Shown: positions 8,719 through 17,048, counted from the first letter of the stretch. The stretch is 64,000 nucleotides of DNA from Paenibacillus sp. (GCF_035645195.1 NZ_DASQNA010000031.1:62001-126000), one strand, 5' to 3'. Notes: generated by a model from the letters alone, not told the origin. Numbers and translations: made by a program.

Positions 8719-10029
8719 ATGAAAGCGAAACAATGGTGGTTGACGGGCTTGATCGCGGTGCTGCTGTTCGTGGCAGGCTGCGGCGGCGGTGGCGGCGGAA
8801 ACGGCGCGGCGACGGACGGAAACAACGGCGGTGCCGGAGGCGGCGACGCGGGAGGGAACGTCACGCTCAAGCTTTTCAACTTTAAAGTCGAAATGGCGGA
8901 GCAGCTCGACCGATTGGTGGCCGAGTACGAGAAAGAAACCGGGGTCAAAGTCGCCACGGAAACGTGCGGCGGCGGCTGCGATTACAGCGCGGCGCTGAAG
9001 ACGAAGTTCAGCTCCGGCGACAAACCGGACATTTTCTTCGTCGCGGGCCACAGCGATTTGGATTTGTGGCAGGAGCATGTCGAAGATTTGTCCGACCAGC
9101 CTTGGGTGAACGACGTGCACGAATTCGCGAAAGTGCCGATGACGAAAGAAGGCAAGCTGTACGGCATGCCGCTCAACCTGGAAGGCTGGGGTTTCATCTA
9201 CAATAAAGATCTGTTCGCGCAAGCGGGCATTACCGAAACGCCGAAAACACTCAGCGAGCTGACGGCGGCGGCCGAGAAGCTGAAAGCCGCAGGCATCACG
9301 CCGTTCATGAACGGCTACGCCGAATGGTGGGTGCTCGGGAACCACTTGCTGAACATGGGCTTCGCGCTGCAGCCGGATCCGGTCGCGTTCATCGAAGGCG
9401 TCAAAGCGGGCACCGAGAAAATTCCGGGCAACGCCGTGCTGAACGAGTGGATGAACTTGTTCGACCTGACGATCAAATACGGCCAGCCGAACCCGCTGCA
9501 GACGGACTATAACACGCAGGTCACGAGCTTCGCGACCGGCCAAGCGGCGATGACGCAGCAGGGCAACTGGACGCAGGTGCAGCTCAGCCAAACGAATCCG
9601 GATCTGAACATCGGCTTCCTCCCGATGCCGATCAACGACAGCCCGGATATGGATAAACTGCCGGTAGGCGTGCCGAACAACTGGGTCGTACACAAAAACT
9701 CCCAGCATAAAGACGAAGCGAAAGCGTTCCTCAATTGGCTCGTCACGTCCGAGACGGGCAAGCGCTACATCGTTGAAGAGTTCAAGTTCATCCCGGCGCT
9801 CAAAACGATCCCGGCGAACGAAGAACAGCTCGGACCGCTCGCGGCCGACATAATCAAATACAGCAACGAGGGCAAAACGGTGCCGTGGGTGTGGCAGCGT
9901 TACCCGGGCTACGAAGCGAATACGTCGCAGATGTCCAGCGCGATGCAAGGCTACATCGGCGGCCAGCTGACGAAAGAGCAAATGTTCGAAGAGTTCCAGC
10001 GCATTTGGGACGAATTCTCGAATCAATAA
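8719..10029 (+). CDS. Sugar ABC transporter substrate-binding lipoprotein
   Basis: A 436-residue family 1 extracellular solute-binding protein. A signal peptide ends in a lipobox (VAGC, lipidated Cys21), then comes a Gly/Asn-rich linker and the binding domain, which begins at VTLKLFNFKVE. Typical family segments are the YGMPLNLEGWGFIYNKD hinge and the ATGQAAMTQQGNW region. The start is the ATG behind GGAGGGG; a longer frame upstream would bury the signal peptide. It delivers sugar to the two upstream permeases and probably also informs the YesM-like kinase. A stable hairpin follows the stop. Confidence 0.92.
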   Translation: MKAKQWWLTGLIAVLLFVAGCGGGGGGNGAATDGNNGGAGGGDAGGNVTLKLFNFKVEMAEQLDRLVAEYEKETGVKVATETCGGGCDYSAALKTKFSSGDKPDIFFVAGHSDLDLWQEHVEDLSDQPWVNDVHEFAKVPMTKEGKLYGMPLNLEGWGFIYNKDLFAQAGITETPKTLSELTAAAEKLKAAGITPFMNGYAEWWVLGNHLLNMGFALQPDPVAFIEGVKAGTEKIPGNAVLNEWMNLFDLTIKYGQPNPLQTDYNTQVTSFATGQAAMTQQGNWTQVQLSQTNPDLNIGFLPMPINDSPDMDKLPVGVPNNWVVHKNSQHKDEAKAFLNWLVTSETGKRYIVEEFKFIPALKTIPANEEQLGPLAADIIKYSNEGKTVPWVWQRYPGYEANTSQMSSAMQGYIGGQLTKEQMFEEFQRIWDEFSNQ

Positions 10030-10045
10030 CAAGGACGAACGGCAG

Positions 10046-10076
10046 ACTCCCTTGGGGCATCAAGCTCCAAGGGAGT
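10046..10076 (+). terminator. Hairpin between binding-protein and GH172 genes
   Basis: A 13-bp inverted repeat (10046-10058 and 10064-10076, one G-T wobble) with a 5-base loop. No T-run follows, so it is more likely a partial terminator or an mRNA 3'-end stabiliser that keeps the binding-protein message more abundant than the GH172 message. Confidence 0.6.
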
Positions 10077-10102
10077 TACGCTGTCGAGAGGAGAGTCTCG
10101 CC

Positions 10103-11272
10103 ATGGGTTACGGACTAAGCGGGTTAAGCCGCAAAAGGACGGGGAAATCGCGCCGGGTTTCCAGTTGGGACCGGTCGGGGCGCAATAAGGACAACATCAC
10201 GGTGAAAAGCGGAGAAACCGCCGTCATCGCGGACATCGAAGGCCCCGGCGTCATACGGCACATTTGGTCGACGATCGCAGTCCACGAGCAGTATTCGTTC
10301 CGTAAAATATTGATTCGCGTCTATTGGGACGACGAGGAGCATCCGAGCATCGACTCGCCGATCGGCGACTTTTTCGGCGTCGGACACGGCGTGGCGAGCC
10401 ACTACGTCTCGCTGCCGCTCAACATGATCACGACGCAGGGCGTCGTCGAGAACAAAGCCGCGATGAACTGCTTTTTCGAAATGCCGTTCGCGCGCCGCGC
10501 CCGCTTCGAAATTACGAACGAGTGCGACAACGACCTGATTTTGTATTTTTATATCGACTACACCGAAGAGCCGGTGCCGAACGATAGCTTTTACTTCCAT
10601 GCGCAATGGCGCAGGGAGAACCCCACCGCCGGCACGATGGATTTGCACGCGCTTAAAGCCGATCACGACGCGCAGACAGACCCTTGGTTCTCCGAAAACA
10701 AGGTGAACGCGGTCGCCAACTTGGACGGCAAGGGCAACTACGTCATCCTCGACGCGGTCGGCGAAGGCCATTACGTCGGCTGCAACCTCAGCATCGATCA
10801 TATCGATCCGATTCCGGGCTTCGTTTGGCCCGGCGAAGGGGACGACATGTTTTTCATCGACGGGGAGGCGTGGCCGCCGACGCTGCACGGCACCGGCACG
10901 GAGGACTACTTTTGCGCCGCGTGGGGGTATCCGTCCGGCAAGTACGACGGGCCGTACCACGGCATTTCGCTGGCTGCTCCGCTCCGCGGATACGGCGAAG
11001 CGTGGCGGGAGAACAACATCATCCCGTTCCACGATTGCTCCGGCAAATGGACGACGTATCGATTCCATATCGTCGACCCGATTGTTTTCGAGAAGTCGCT
11101 GCTGTTCAGCATCGAACACGGACATGCGAACTGCCAGTCCAACGATTACTCGTCCGTCGCCTATTGGTACCAGCGCGAACCGCACAAGCAGTTCCCCGAG
11201 ACGCTGCCCGTCGCGCTTCGACTCCCGCTGTCGGAGAAGGAAAGCGCCAGAAGATTTTACCGCAATCTGTAG
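10103..11272 (+). CDS. GH172 (DUF2961) glycoside hydrolase
   Basis: A 389-residue protein with the hallmarks of the DUF2961 family, now GH172: IEGPGVIRHIWST near the N-terminus, SPIGDFFGVGHG, the conserved core GEAWPPTLHGTGTEDYF, and AAWGYP after it. Characterised members are alpha-D-fructofuranosidases (difructose dianhydride I) or alpha-D-arabinofuranosidases acting on arabinan. No signal peptide is visible, so it probably acts in the cytoplasm on the sugar imported by the upstream ABC transporter. The start is the ATG after AGAGGAGAG; the frame upstream runs through the intergenic hairpin. A strong terminator follows. Confidence 0.85.
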   Translation: MGYGLSGLSRKRTGKSRRVSSWDRSGRNKDNITVKSGETAVIADIEGPGVIRHIWSTIAVHEQYSFRKILIRVYWDDEEHPSIDSPIGDFFGVGHGVASHYVSLPLNMITTQGVVENKAAMNCFFEMPFARRARFEITNECDNDLILYFYIDYTEEPVPNDSFYFHAQWRRENPTAGTMDLHALKADHDAQTDPWFSENKVNAVANLDGKGNYVILDAVGEGHYVGCNLSIDHIDPIPGFVWPGEGDDMFFIDGEAWPPTLHGTGTEDYFCAAWGYPSGKYDGPYHGISLAAPLRGYGEAWRENNIIPFHDCSGKWTTYRFHIVDPIVFEKSLLFSIEHGHANCQSNDYSSVAYWYQREPHKQFPETLPVALRLPLSEKESARRFYRNL

Positions 11273-11283
11273 GAACACTCGTT

Positions 11284-11313
11284 ATCGGCCGGCCTCCCCG
11301 GCCGATTTTCTTT
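11284..11313 (+). terminator. Intrinsic terminator of the sugar ABC/GH172 operon
   Basis: A 9-bp GC-rich stem (ATCGGCCGG paired with CCGGCCGAT) with a 5-base loop is followed by TTTCTTT. It lies 11 bases after the GH172 stop. Confidence 0.8.
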
Positions 11314-11448
11314 GCAGTGCACAGCTGAATCGAGCCGCCTCCGCACCCGAACCCGAACCCGGTCACGAACCCGCACCCCGCACCGCCGTCGCCGAACTAG
11401 GCTTCAAGCCTGCGCCCCGCACCGCCGCCCCTGAAGCGCTAACCCCCA

Positions 11449-11775
11449 CACCCCGGACCTTTCGTCAAACGGCGCCCCCCGGACCTTTTATCTAACGCCG
11501 CCCCCGGACCTCTCGTCAAACGCCGAACCCCGCACCTCTCATCGTCCGAACTCGGATTTCCCGTCAAACCCCGCACCTCGGAACTTTCGTCAAACGGCGA
11601 CCCCCGGACCTTTTATCTAACGCCGCCCCCGTACCTCTCGTCGTCCGAACTCGGATTTTCCGTCAAACGCCAACCCTCGGACCTTTCATCAAACGCCGAC
11701 CCCCGAGCCTTTGATCAAACGCCGCCCCCGGACCTCTCGTCAAACGCCGACCCCCGTACCTTTCGTCGTCCGAAC
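11449..11775. repeat. Degenerate short tandem repeat, unit about 25-26 bp
   Basis: About a dozen degenerate copies of a C-rich unit, roughly CCCCGGACCTTTCGTCAAAC followed by GCCG. Copies of the GGACCT block fall at 11455, 11481, 11506, 11532, 11606, 11632, 11679, 11705, 11730 and 11756. A larger block (GGACCTTTTATCTAACGCCG) recurs 125 bp apart (11481 and 11606), so five units behave as one higher-order unit. The frame is not kept and no ribosome site is present; I see no gene between 11313 and 11880. It shares no core with the arrays at 13.5-16 and 46-49 kb. Confidence 0.75.
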
Positions 11776-11887
11776 CCTGAGCCTCGCCGCACGCCTCGCA
11801 CCCCGCCCCCTTGGGGATATCCCTATTTCACATTGTAGCGACCGCTGAAACCTTTTAGCTCCCCGTGCGTCTGTTTAGGAGGAGATT

Positions 11888-13372
11888 TTGAAAGGGGATG
11901 TTCGAATGGTGGGGAAAAGGGGAGCGATCGCGCTGCTGCTCGCTGCAATGTTCATTGCAGGACCGTCGCCATGGCCGGGACCGCCGGCGGCGGACGGGGC
12001 GGCGGAGTCGGCGACGCGAGAGCTTGTGTTCGATTACGATAATAGAAAGGTGTACCTCAACGGGGAACTGGCGTCGACGGTGTACCCGATGACGATTCAT
12101 AACGGGCGCATCTACGTCGCCGCCCGGCAGCTCGCGGACGCGTTCGGCTTTACGGCAGAGTTCGACCCTAAGAGCTATGATGCCGTTCTTCGCAACGATA
12201 CGACGCGCATTCATGTCAACCAGCAAGCCAAATTAGCTTGGGTCGATGATATGCCTGTTCCTTACGACGGGCTCGGGCTCGTACAAGATGGCAGGCTGCT
12301 TCTCTCCATCCGGGCGATCGCCGATTACATGGGGCTGTACGTCGGCTACGACAGCGCGACGCGACAAGCGGTCGTCGCCGATCCCGAGTTTCCATACGTA
12401 AACCCGATCAACCCGTCCCGCCCGCAGCTCGTGCCCATCGACTTCGCCAGATACGCGAAATACCCGTTGATATCGCCAGAGGAGCGGCGGGACGATTCGA
12501 GGACGCTCCTGTTCAGCGACAGCCCCGAAACGTTCCGCGAACTCGGAATTCTGTACCGAGACGATGTCAATGGCAAGGCTCGCTTATTTCTTACGCACGT
12601 GAACGGGACGAAAGAACCTGCGCAGGTGCTGTGGCTAGCGACGAACGAAGGCGACGCCCCTGCGAAGGTGTCGACGACGCGAAGCGGCATCGCGGCGGCG
12701 TCGAAGGATTACGCCTTGCAGGGCCGGGAAGCGCTCGCCATGTGGTACGGCGAGGAGGGAACGCGCGGAGAGCGGACGATCGCTCCGGGGGAAACCGTTG
12801 CGCTGTATAGTAGCGCAGCGCTCGGACCGATGGACGGCGCGCACGCCATCTTCGACGTCGAGACCGACGGCGAACTGCGCTTCGACGTCGTCGCCGCCGA
12901 GCCGAATGCCTCGCTCGCTGCGGCTGCCGGCGCGCCGTTCGCGAGCCGCGACATCCATGACCGGGGCACGTTCCCCGTCAGCGACATCAGCCTCGCTGCG
13001 GACGCATCCGAATGGAACGGCAAGCCCGCCCGCATCCGCATCGGCGCCGTAGGCAGCCTCAACGACCACTGGGTCGTCGGCACGGACGCCGTCACCGGGA
13101 AGCCTTCCCAAAACTTCGGCAATTACGGCGTCTTCTACCACGTCACCGTCGAAAACCCGGGGAAAGCGGTCTTCGTGCTCGTGCCGATGCGCGGATTGTA
13201 CCGCGGGACCGTCCTGTTCGACGGCGCCATCGTCCGCACGGATACGCTGCAAGTAGGCGAAGGGTACGCCATCGGCCGCACCGACGGTGACGAACGCTCC
13301 GTATCGATGACCCTAAGCGCAGCATCCGGCTCCTTCATGCCGTTCGAACTGCTCGTCTACCCGTTGCCGTAA
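11888..13372 (+). CDS. Secreted stalk-domain (copper amine oxidase N-terminal-like) protein
   Basis: A 494-residue exported protein. A signal peptide lies at about residues 7-40. A Cu_amine_oxidN1-type stalk domain follows (KVYLNGELASTVYPM..., then GRIYVAARQLADAFGF and LLSIRAIADYMGL), a module common on cell-envelope proteins of Paenibacillaceae. The rest (about 170-494) is beta-rich with no recognised catalytic motif. Start: TTG at 11888 has AGGAGG 5 bases upstream; an in-frame ATG at 11906 has a weaker AAGGGG and would still leave the signal peptide intact. The role is probably structural or binding at the cell surface. Despite the domain name there is no reason to expect amine oxidase activity. 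Confidence 0.75.
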   Translation: MKGDVRMVGKRGAIALLLAAMFIAGPSPWPGPPAADGAAESATRELVFDYDNRKVYLNGELASTVYPMTIHNGRIYVAARQLADAFGFTAEFDPKSYDAVLRNDTTRIHVNQQAKLAWVDDMPVPYDGLGLVQDGRLLLSIRAIADYMGLYVGYDSATRQAVVADPEFPYVNPINPSRPQLVPIDFARYAKYPLISPEERRDDSRTLLFSDSPETFRELGILYRDDVNGKARLFLTHVNGTKEPAQVLWLATNEGDAPAKVSTTRSGIAAASKDYALQGREALAMWYGEEGTRGERTIAPGETVALYSSAALGPMDGAHAIFDVETDGELRFDVVAAEPNASLAAAAGAPFASRDIHDRGTFPVSDISLAADASEWNGKPARIRIGAVGSLNDHWVVGTDAVTGKPSQNFGNYGVFYHVTVENPGKAVFVLVPMRGLYRGTVLFDGAIVRTDTLQVGEGYAIGRTDGDERSVSMTLSAASGSFMPFELLVYPLP

Positions 13373-13376
13373 CGCT

Positions 13377-13407
13377 CAGACCGCCCGCCTCAACGGCAGG
13401 CGGTCTG
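13377..13407 (+). terminator. Intrinsic terminator after stalk-domain gene
   Basis: A 13-bp stem with one mismatch (13377-13389 and 13395-13407) begins 4 bases after the stop and is followed by CTGCTTTT. Confidence 0.75.
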
Positions 13408-13469
13408 CTGCTTTTCCGAGCCCGGAATTTCCTTCCAGCGTCGCCATCGGGATCATGTATCCTGGTGCT

Positions 13470-14200
13470 TTCCGCAACACTTCCCTTCCCTCAGGGAGAG
13501 AATTTTTTGTAACTGCCAAGTATTGATAGCCAACTTTCTGGAATTATGAACTCCACCGCACCGAACCCTTGTCTATGCGAGTCCATTCCGCAGTACTTCC
13601 CTTTACTCAGGTAGAGAATCTTTTGTAGCTGCCAAGCATCGGAAGCCAACTTTCTGGAATTATAAATTCCTTTGCACCGAACCCTTCGTCTATGCGAGGC
13701 CATTCCGCAGTACTTCCCTTTCCTCAAGTAGAGAATCTTTTGTAACTGCCAAGCATCGGAAGCCAACTTTCTGGAATTATGAACTCCACCGCACCGAACC
13801 CTTGTCTATGCGAGTCCATTCCGCAGTACTTCCCTTCCCTCAGGGAGAGGATTTTTTGTTGCTGCGAAATATCGATAGCCAACTTTCTGGAATTATAAAC
13901 TCTTCCGCACCGAACCCTTCGTCTATGCAAGGCCATTCCGCAGTACTTCCCTTTCCTCAGGCAGGGAATCTTTTGTGGCTGCGAAATATCGATAGCCAAC
14001 TTTCTGGAATTATAAACTCCTCCGCACCGAACCCTTCGTTTATGCGAGGCCATTCCGCAGTACTTCCCTTTCCTCAGGTAGAGAATCTTTTGTAACTGCC
14101 AAGCATCGGAAGCCAACTTTCTGGAAATATGAACTCCTCCGCACCGAACCCTTGTCTATGCGAGTCCATTCCGCGGCATTTCCCTTTACTCAGGGGGGGC
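13470..14200 (-). repeat. Tandem repeat array R1, unit 116-117 bp, six copies plus a partial
   Basis: Units begin at 13470, 13586, 13703, 13819, 13936 and 14053, with a partial unit from 14169. Spacing alternates 116/117 bases, so no frame is kept and the array is non-coding. Read on the minus strand each unit contains the core CTGAGGAAAGGGAAGT followed by ACTGCGGAA. Copies are nearly identical at some blocks (the CCAACTTTCTGGAAT region) and differ at others in a mosaic way, as after repeated unequal exchange. The array lies downstream (3') of the IS1595-type gene at 14567-15361. The core recurs on the other strand in the array upstream of that gene. Confidence 0.85.
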
Positions 14201-14566
14201 TTCAACCGTGGTGACAGTATGTATGAATTAGTCCCTGTATTTAGATTAGCCCTTTGTTCCACAAGTCGGTGGGTCCGTGTTTATACGACGGCGGCGTTCT
14301 GAGGCGCGGTTGCACCCGGTTTGAGTGATATTAAGGCATGTCCAGGGGGAATGTTTGGGTAACCGGAACAAAGGAACTTCGCCCCCAGATAGTCTATGTG
14401 GATAACTTTGTATCAATGATGGTGGCAGGTTGAAGAGGTAATATCTAGTAGGAGAGGGGCGGATGTATTCATGAGAGACAATGTTTCATTTAAAAGGTTT
14501 AGGTAGGACAAGTAGATCATTCCTTCATTCAGGAGTTCCAATAGGCGTCCGGCCGTGAACCCAGAG
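14201..14566. other. Unassigned AT-richer stretch between repeat array and zinc-ribbon gene
   Basis: No convincing gene, ribosome site or terminator is seen here. Base composition is clearly less GC-rich than in the surrounding genes. It may be part of a mobile element or a remnant of one, but nothing in it is recognised. Confidence 0.4.
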
Positions 14567-15361
14567 CTATTTTGGAGACAAACACAGTCTATACCATTCA
14601 TCGAGCGCTGGCGATTTATCAACGAGGAGATTCCAACGGAAGGCATATTCGTTCAAGTACGTTTGCAGCGAGCCGGAACGAGGGCCCTTAAAAATGCCGT
14701 TAAGCCAACGCTTGACGTCGATAAACACATATCGAAGAAACGGATTCCGAACCATGTCGCGGGTGTTAAGGAGAATTGGTTTGTTACCGTCGCGAGCGAG
14801 GCGGTGCGAATAATAGTTTAGGCCGCTGCGGTTGAGACGTTTTCCGTCCAAGTGCTCCTCGGACACGAATTGTAACGTGATGGCGGTCGGTATATTGGTT
14901 GTGGGATGGAAGGAAGCGCCGATAAGAATGACGCGTTCTCTTTTAAACCGTTGGGAAGGAAGAAAATAGTACGGGCCTAATCCGTCTAAGCCGGCTTTGA
15001 TCTGACCGTAAAACGGCCGTTCGGCTTCGAGTTTTCCGATGGCGATTCGGATCCGGCGAAGCATAAGCCAGGCGCTCTTGACGGTGACTTGTACTTTAGC
15101 CGCTAAATCGGCGGCCGTGACCCCGTTGATGGAAGAGAGGTATTCGATCGCTTTCGCCCATTTGTCAAGCGGTGTGCGGCTGCGTTCCAATACGGTTCCT
15201 GCGATCAGAGTCGTCTGATGTCTGCAAAGGCGGCATTCGTAAAGGGGCAAACGGCGCGTCGTTATCGTATAGCAACCGTTATGCGCGCAGCGGGGGCATT
15301 CAAAGCCGTTCGGCCACCTTCTATGAAAAAATAATTCATAAGCTGCGGATTGCGCGATCAT
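14567..15361 (-). CDS. IS1595-type zinc-ribbon transposase-like protein, module 1
   Basis: A 264-residue protein. The N-terminus is a Zn_Tnp_IS1595-type ribbon (Cys22, Cys25, Cys43, Cys46), followed by the family segment HQTTLIAGTVLERSRTPL and KWAKAIEYLS, then a helix-turn-helix-like stretch. The C-terminus keeps the ISXO2-like ending (LQTYLNEYAFRWN). The V-D-E-T/V block holding the first catalytic Asp of IS1595 transposases is not seen; that place reads IKAGLDGLGPYYFL. It may therefore be a domesticated or non-catalytic relative. The ATG has GAGGTGAT 5 bases upstream. A paralogue with the same surroundings is at 46849-47733. No terminal inverted repeats or target duplications were recognised. 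Confidence 0.75.
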   Translation of the reverse strand: MIAQSAAYELFFHRRWPNGFECPRCAHNGCYTITTRRLPLYECRLCRHQTTLIAGTVLERSRTPLDKWAKAIEYLSSINGVTAADLAAKVQVTVKSAWLMLRRIRIAIGKLEAERPFYGQIKAGLDGLGPYYFLPSQRFKRERVILIGASFHPTTNIPTAITLQFVSEEHLDGKRLNRSGLNYYSHRLARDGNKPILLNTRDMVRNPFLRYVFIDVKRWLNGIFKGPRSGSLQTYLNEYAFRWNLLVDKSPALDEWYRLCLSPK

Positions 15362-15379
15362 TGGAATCACCTCAACCTC

Positions 15380-15409
15380 ATTATAACAGGAACAGGTGTT
15401 CGTGTACAA
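15380..15409 (-). promoter_or_regulatory. Promoter with LexA/DinR-like box before module 1 gene
   Basis: On the minus strand: -35 TTGTAC (15404-15409), an 18-base spacer, and a perfect -10 TATAAT (15380-15385), about 20 bases before the ATG. The spacer contains the palindrome GAACA-CC-TGTTC (15390-15401); with flanks, CGAACACCTGTTCC matches the B. subtilis DinR/LexA consensus CGAACRNRYGTTYC at 13 of 14 positions. A repressor bound there would block the promoter, predicting induction by DNA damage. Confidence 0.75.
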
Positions 15410-15444
15410 CGTGTTTTTGTGAAAAACGGGTATCTGAATCAATG

Positions 15445-15985
15445 ATTTCTGAGGTAAGGGAAGTTTTGCGGAAAGGCCGGGAAAATAGACAAAAGCAGGG
15501 GACGGCGGGAAGAGCAATTCCGGGGAAGGAAAAAGGCAGAACGTGTGATGCGGCGACCGGGATCATTTCTGAGGAAAGGGAGGTGTTGCGGAAAGGCCGG
15601 GAAAATAGACAAAAGCAGGAAGGCCGAGAAGAGCCATTCCGGGGAAGGAAAAAGGCGGAACGTGTGATGCGGCAACCGGGATCATTTCTGAGGTAAGGGA
15701 AGTTTTGCGGAAAGGCTGCGAAAATTGACAAAAGCAGGGGAGGCCGAGAAGAGCAATCCCGGGGAAGGAAAAAGGCAGAACGTGTGATGCGGCGACCGGG
15801 ATCATTTCTGAGGAAAGGGAAGTTTTGCGGAAAAGCTGCGAAAATAGACACAAACAGGGGACGGCGAGAAGAACAATTCCGGGGAAGGAAAAAGGCAGAA
15901 AGTGTGATACGGCGACCGGCATCATTTCTGAGGAAAGGGAAGTTTTGCGGAAAGGCCGCGAAAATTGACAAAAGCAGGGGACAGG
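15445..15985 (+). repeat. Tandem repeat array R2, unit 119-120 bp, five copies
   Basis: Units begin at 15445, 15565, 15684, 15804 and 15924 (last one truncated). Each starts ATTTCTGAGGAAAGGGAAGT followed by TTTGCGGAAAGG. The first half of that sequence is the core seen in array R1 in the opposite orientation. The remaining part of the unit (AAAATTGACAAAAGCAGG, then CCGGGGAAGGAAAAAGG) is unrelated to R1. The array starts about 35 bases upstream of the promoter of the zinc-ribbon gene. Open frames across it are a by-product of repetition; no ribosome site supports them. Confidence 0.85.
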
Positions 15986-16042
15986 AAAAGCAAGCTTGAA
16001 TAACTCAAGAGTCAGGGCGCAAGACACGAGCGACGACAGAAA

Positions 16043-16069
16043 AGCCGCCTGATGTTTAGTCAGACGGCT
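16043..16069 (-). terminator. Intrinsic terminator of the DsbA-family gene
   Basis: A 10-bp stem with one mismatch (16043-16052 and 16060-16069). Read on the minus strand it is followed by TTTCTG. It starts 9 bases after the stop codon of the minus-strand gene. Confidence 0.7.
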
Positions 16070-16077
16070 GCGAGAAC

Positions 16078-16800
16078 TTAGGATTGTTTGTCGGCGGGTA
16101 CGGCGCAGGAACCGTCGACGCACGCGGCGTCGGAGCTGTCGGCGTCGCCAAGGACGGTTAGGGTCGGGCGGATTTCGTTCCAAGCTTTCGTCAGCGCTTC
16201 GACGAAGACGGATGTCGGCTGTGCGCCGGAGATGCCGTACTTCCGATCGACGACGAAGAACGGAACGCCCCGAATGCCGAGTTCGGCGTCTTCTTGTTCG
16301 TCGGCGCGAACCTCGTCCGCGTAAGCGTCGGCATTCAGCGCGGCCAGCGCCTCGTCCCGGTTCAGTCCGACGTCGGCGGCCAAGTCGGCCAACACTTCGA
16401 CGTCGCCGATATGCTTCGCTTCGGTAAAGTACGCGTACAGGAGGCGCTCGGTCATTTCTTTAGCCTTCCCGTGCGCCGCGGCGAAATGAGATAGTCTGTG
16501 CGCATCGAATGTGTTGGTTACGACGCGTTCGTCGCTGTACGTAAGACCGACTTGCTCCGCTTGGGCGGCGACGCTCGCGTTCGCCTGCTTCGCTTGTTCG
16601 ATGCTCATGCCGTATTTTTTGGAGAGCATTTCGTTAACGCCGTACGGAACGTCTTTAGGCGTACGAGAATCGAGCTGGTAGCTCTTGAAGACAACTTCTA
16701 CTTGATTTTGAAACGGAAGCTGGGCCAGCGCTTCTTCGAACCGGCGCTTGCCGATATAACAGAACGGACAAACATAGTCCGACCATACTTCGACCTTCAT
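16078..16800 (-). CDS. DsbA family (FrnE-like) oxidoreductase
   Basis: A 240-residue thioredoxin-fold protein with the CxxC active site CPFC (Cys11, Cys14) in SDYVCPFCYIGKRRFE, the start typical of FrnE-type proteins. The cis-Pro loop is GIRGVPFFVVD, and GISGAQP near the C-terminus is also a family hallmark. There is no signal peptide, so it acts in the cytoplasm, probably as a thiol-disulfide isomerase or stress-related oxidoreductase. The C-terminal tail adds two further Cys residues (ACVDGSC). The start ATG has AGGAGGTGG about 8 bases upstream. It is a single gene with its own terminator. Confidence 0.88.
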   Translation of the reverse strand: MKVEVWSDYVCPFCYIGKRRFEEALAQLPFQNQVEVVFKSYQLDSRTPKDVPYGVNEMLSKKYGMSIEQAKQANASVAAQAEQVGLTYSDERVVTNTFDAHRLSHFAAAHGKAKEMTERLLYAYFTEAKHIGDVEVLADLAADVGLNRDEALAALNADAYADEVRADEQEDAELGIRGVPFFVVDRKYGISGAQPTSVFVEALTKAWNEIRPTLTVLGDADSSDAACVDGSCAVPADKQS

Positions 16801-17048
16801 GGGGAGGCCACCTCCTAGTTCTTTGAACCCCATTATACATGGTTATAAAAAGTAAGTAAATCGCAGACGAGTGCCGCCAATTATCTTATGTTCGGCCGGG
16901 AAACGGGCGAATATGCTCAGGCTGACGCAATGCCATGGTTAGAGACCTGGGGCGGATGGGAACGCTTGAAGTTGGTGAGCTCGGGCGTGCGGACGCCGTT
17001 CGGCTATGGTAGACTTTAGGTAAATATCGGTGGATAGGGTGGTCCAAT

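Noticed and set aside
13491-14262. Three minus-strand open frames with repeated KILYLRKGKYCGM-type peptides
   Set aside because: They run through the 116-117-bp array, whose alternating unit length breaks any long-term frame, so they are repeat by-products.
13470-15985. Arrays considered as CRISPR
   Set aside because: The whole unit is repeated with no short-repeat/unique-spacer pattern, and no cas genes are nearby.
15381-16183. Minus-strand frames rich in Phe, Pro and Ser across array R2
   Set aside because: Created by repetition of a 120-bp unit; they overlap the promoter of the zinc-ribbon gene and lack ribosome sites.
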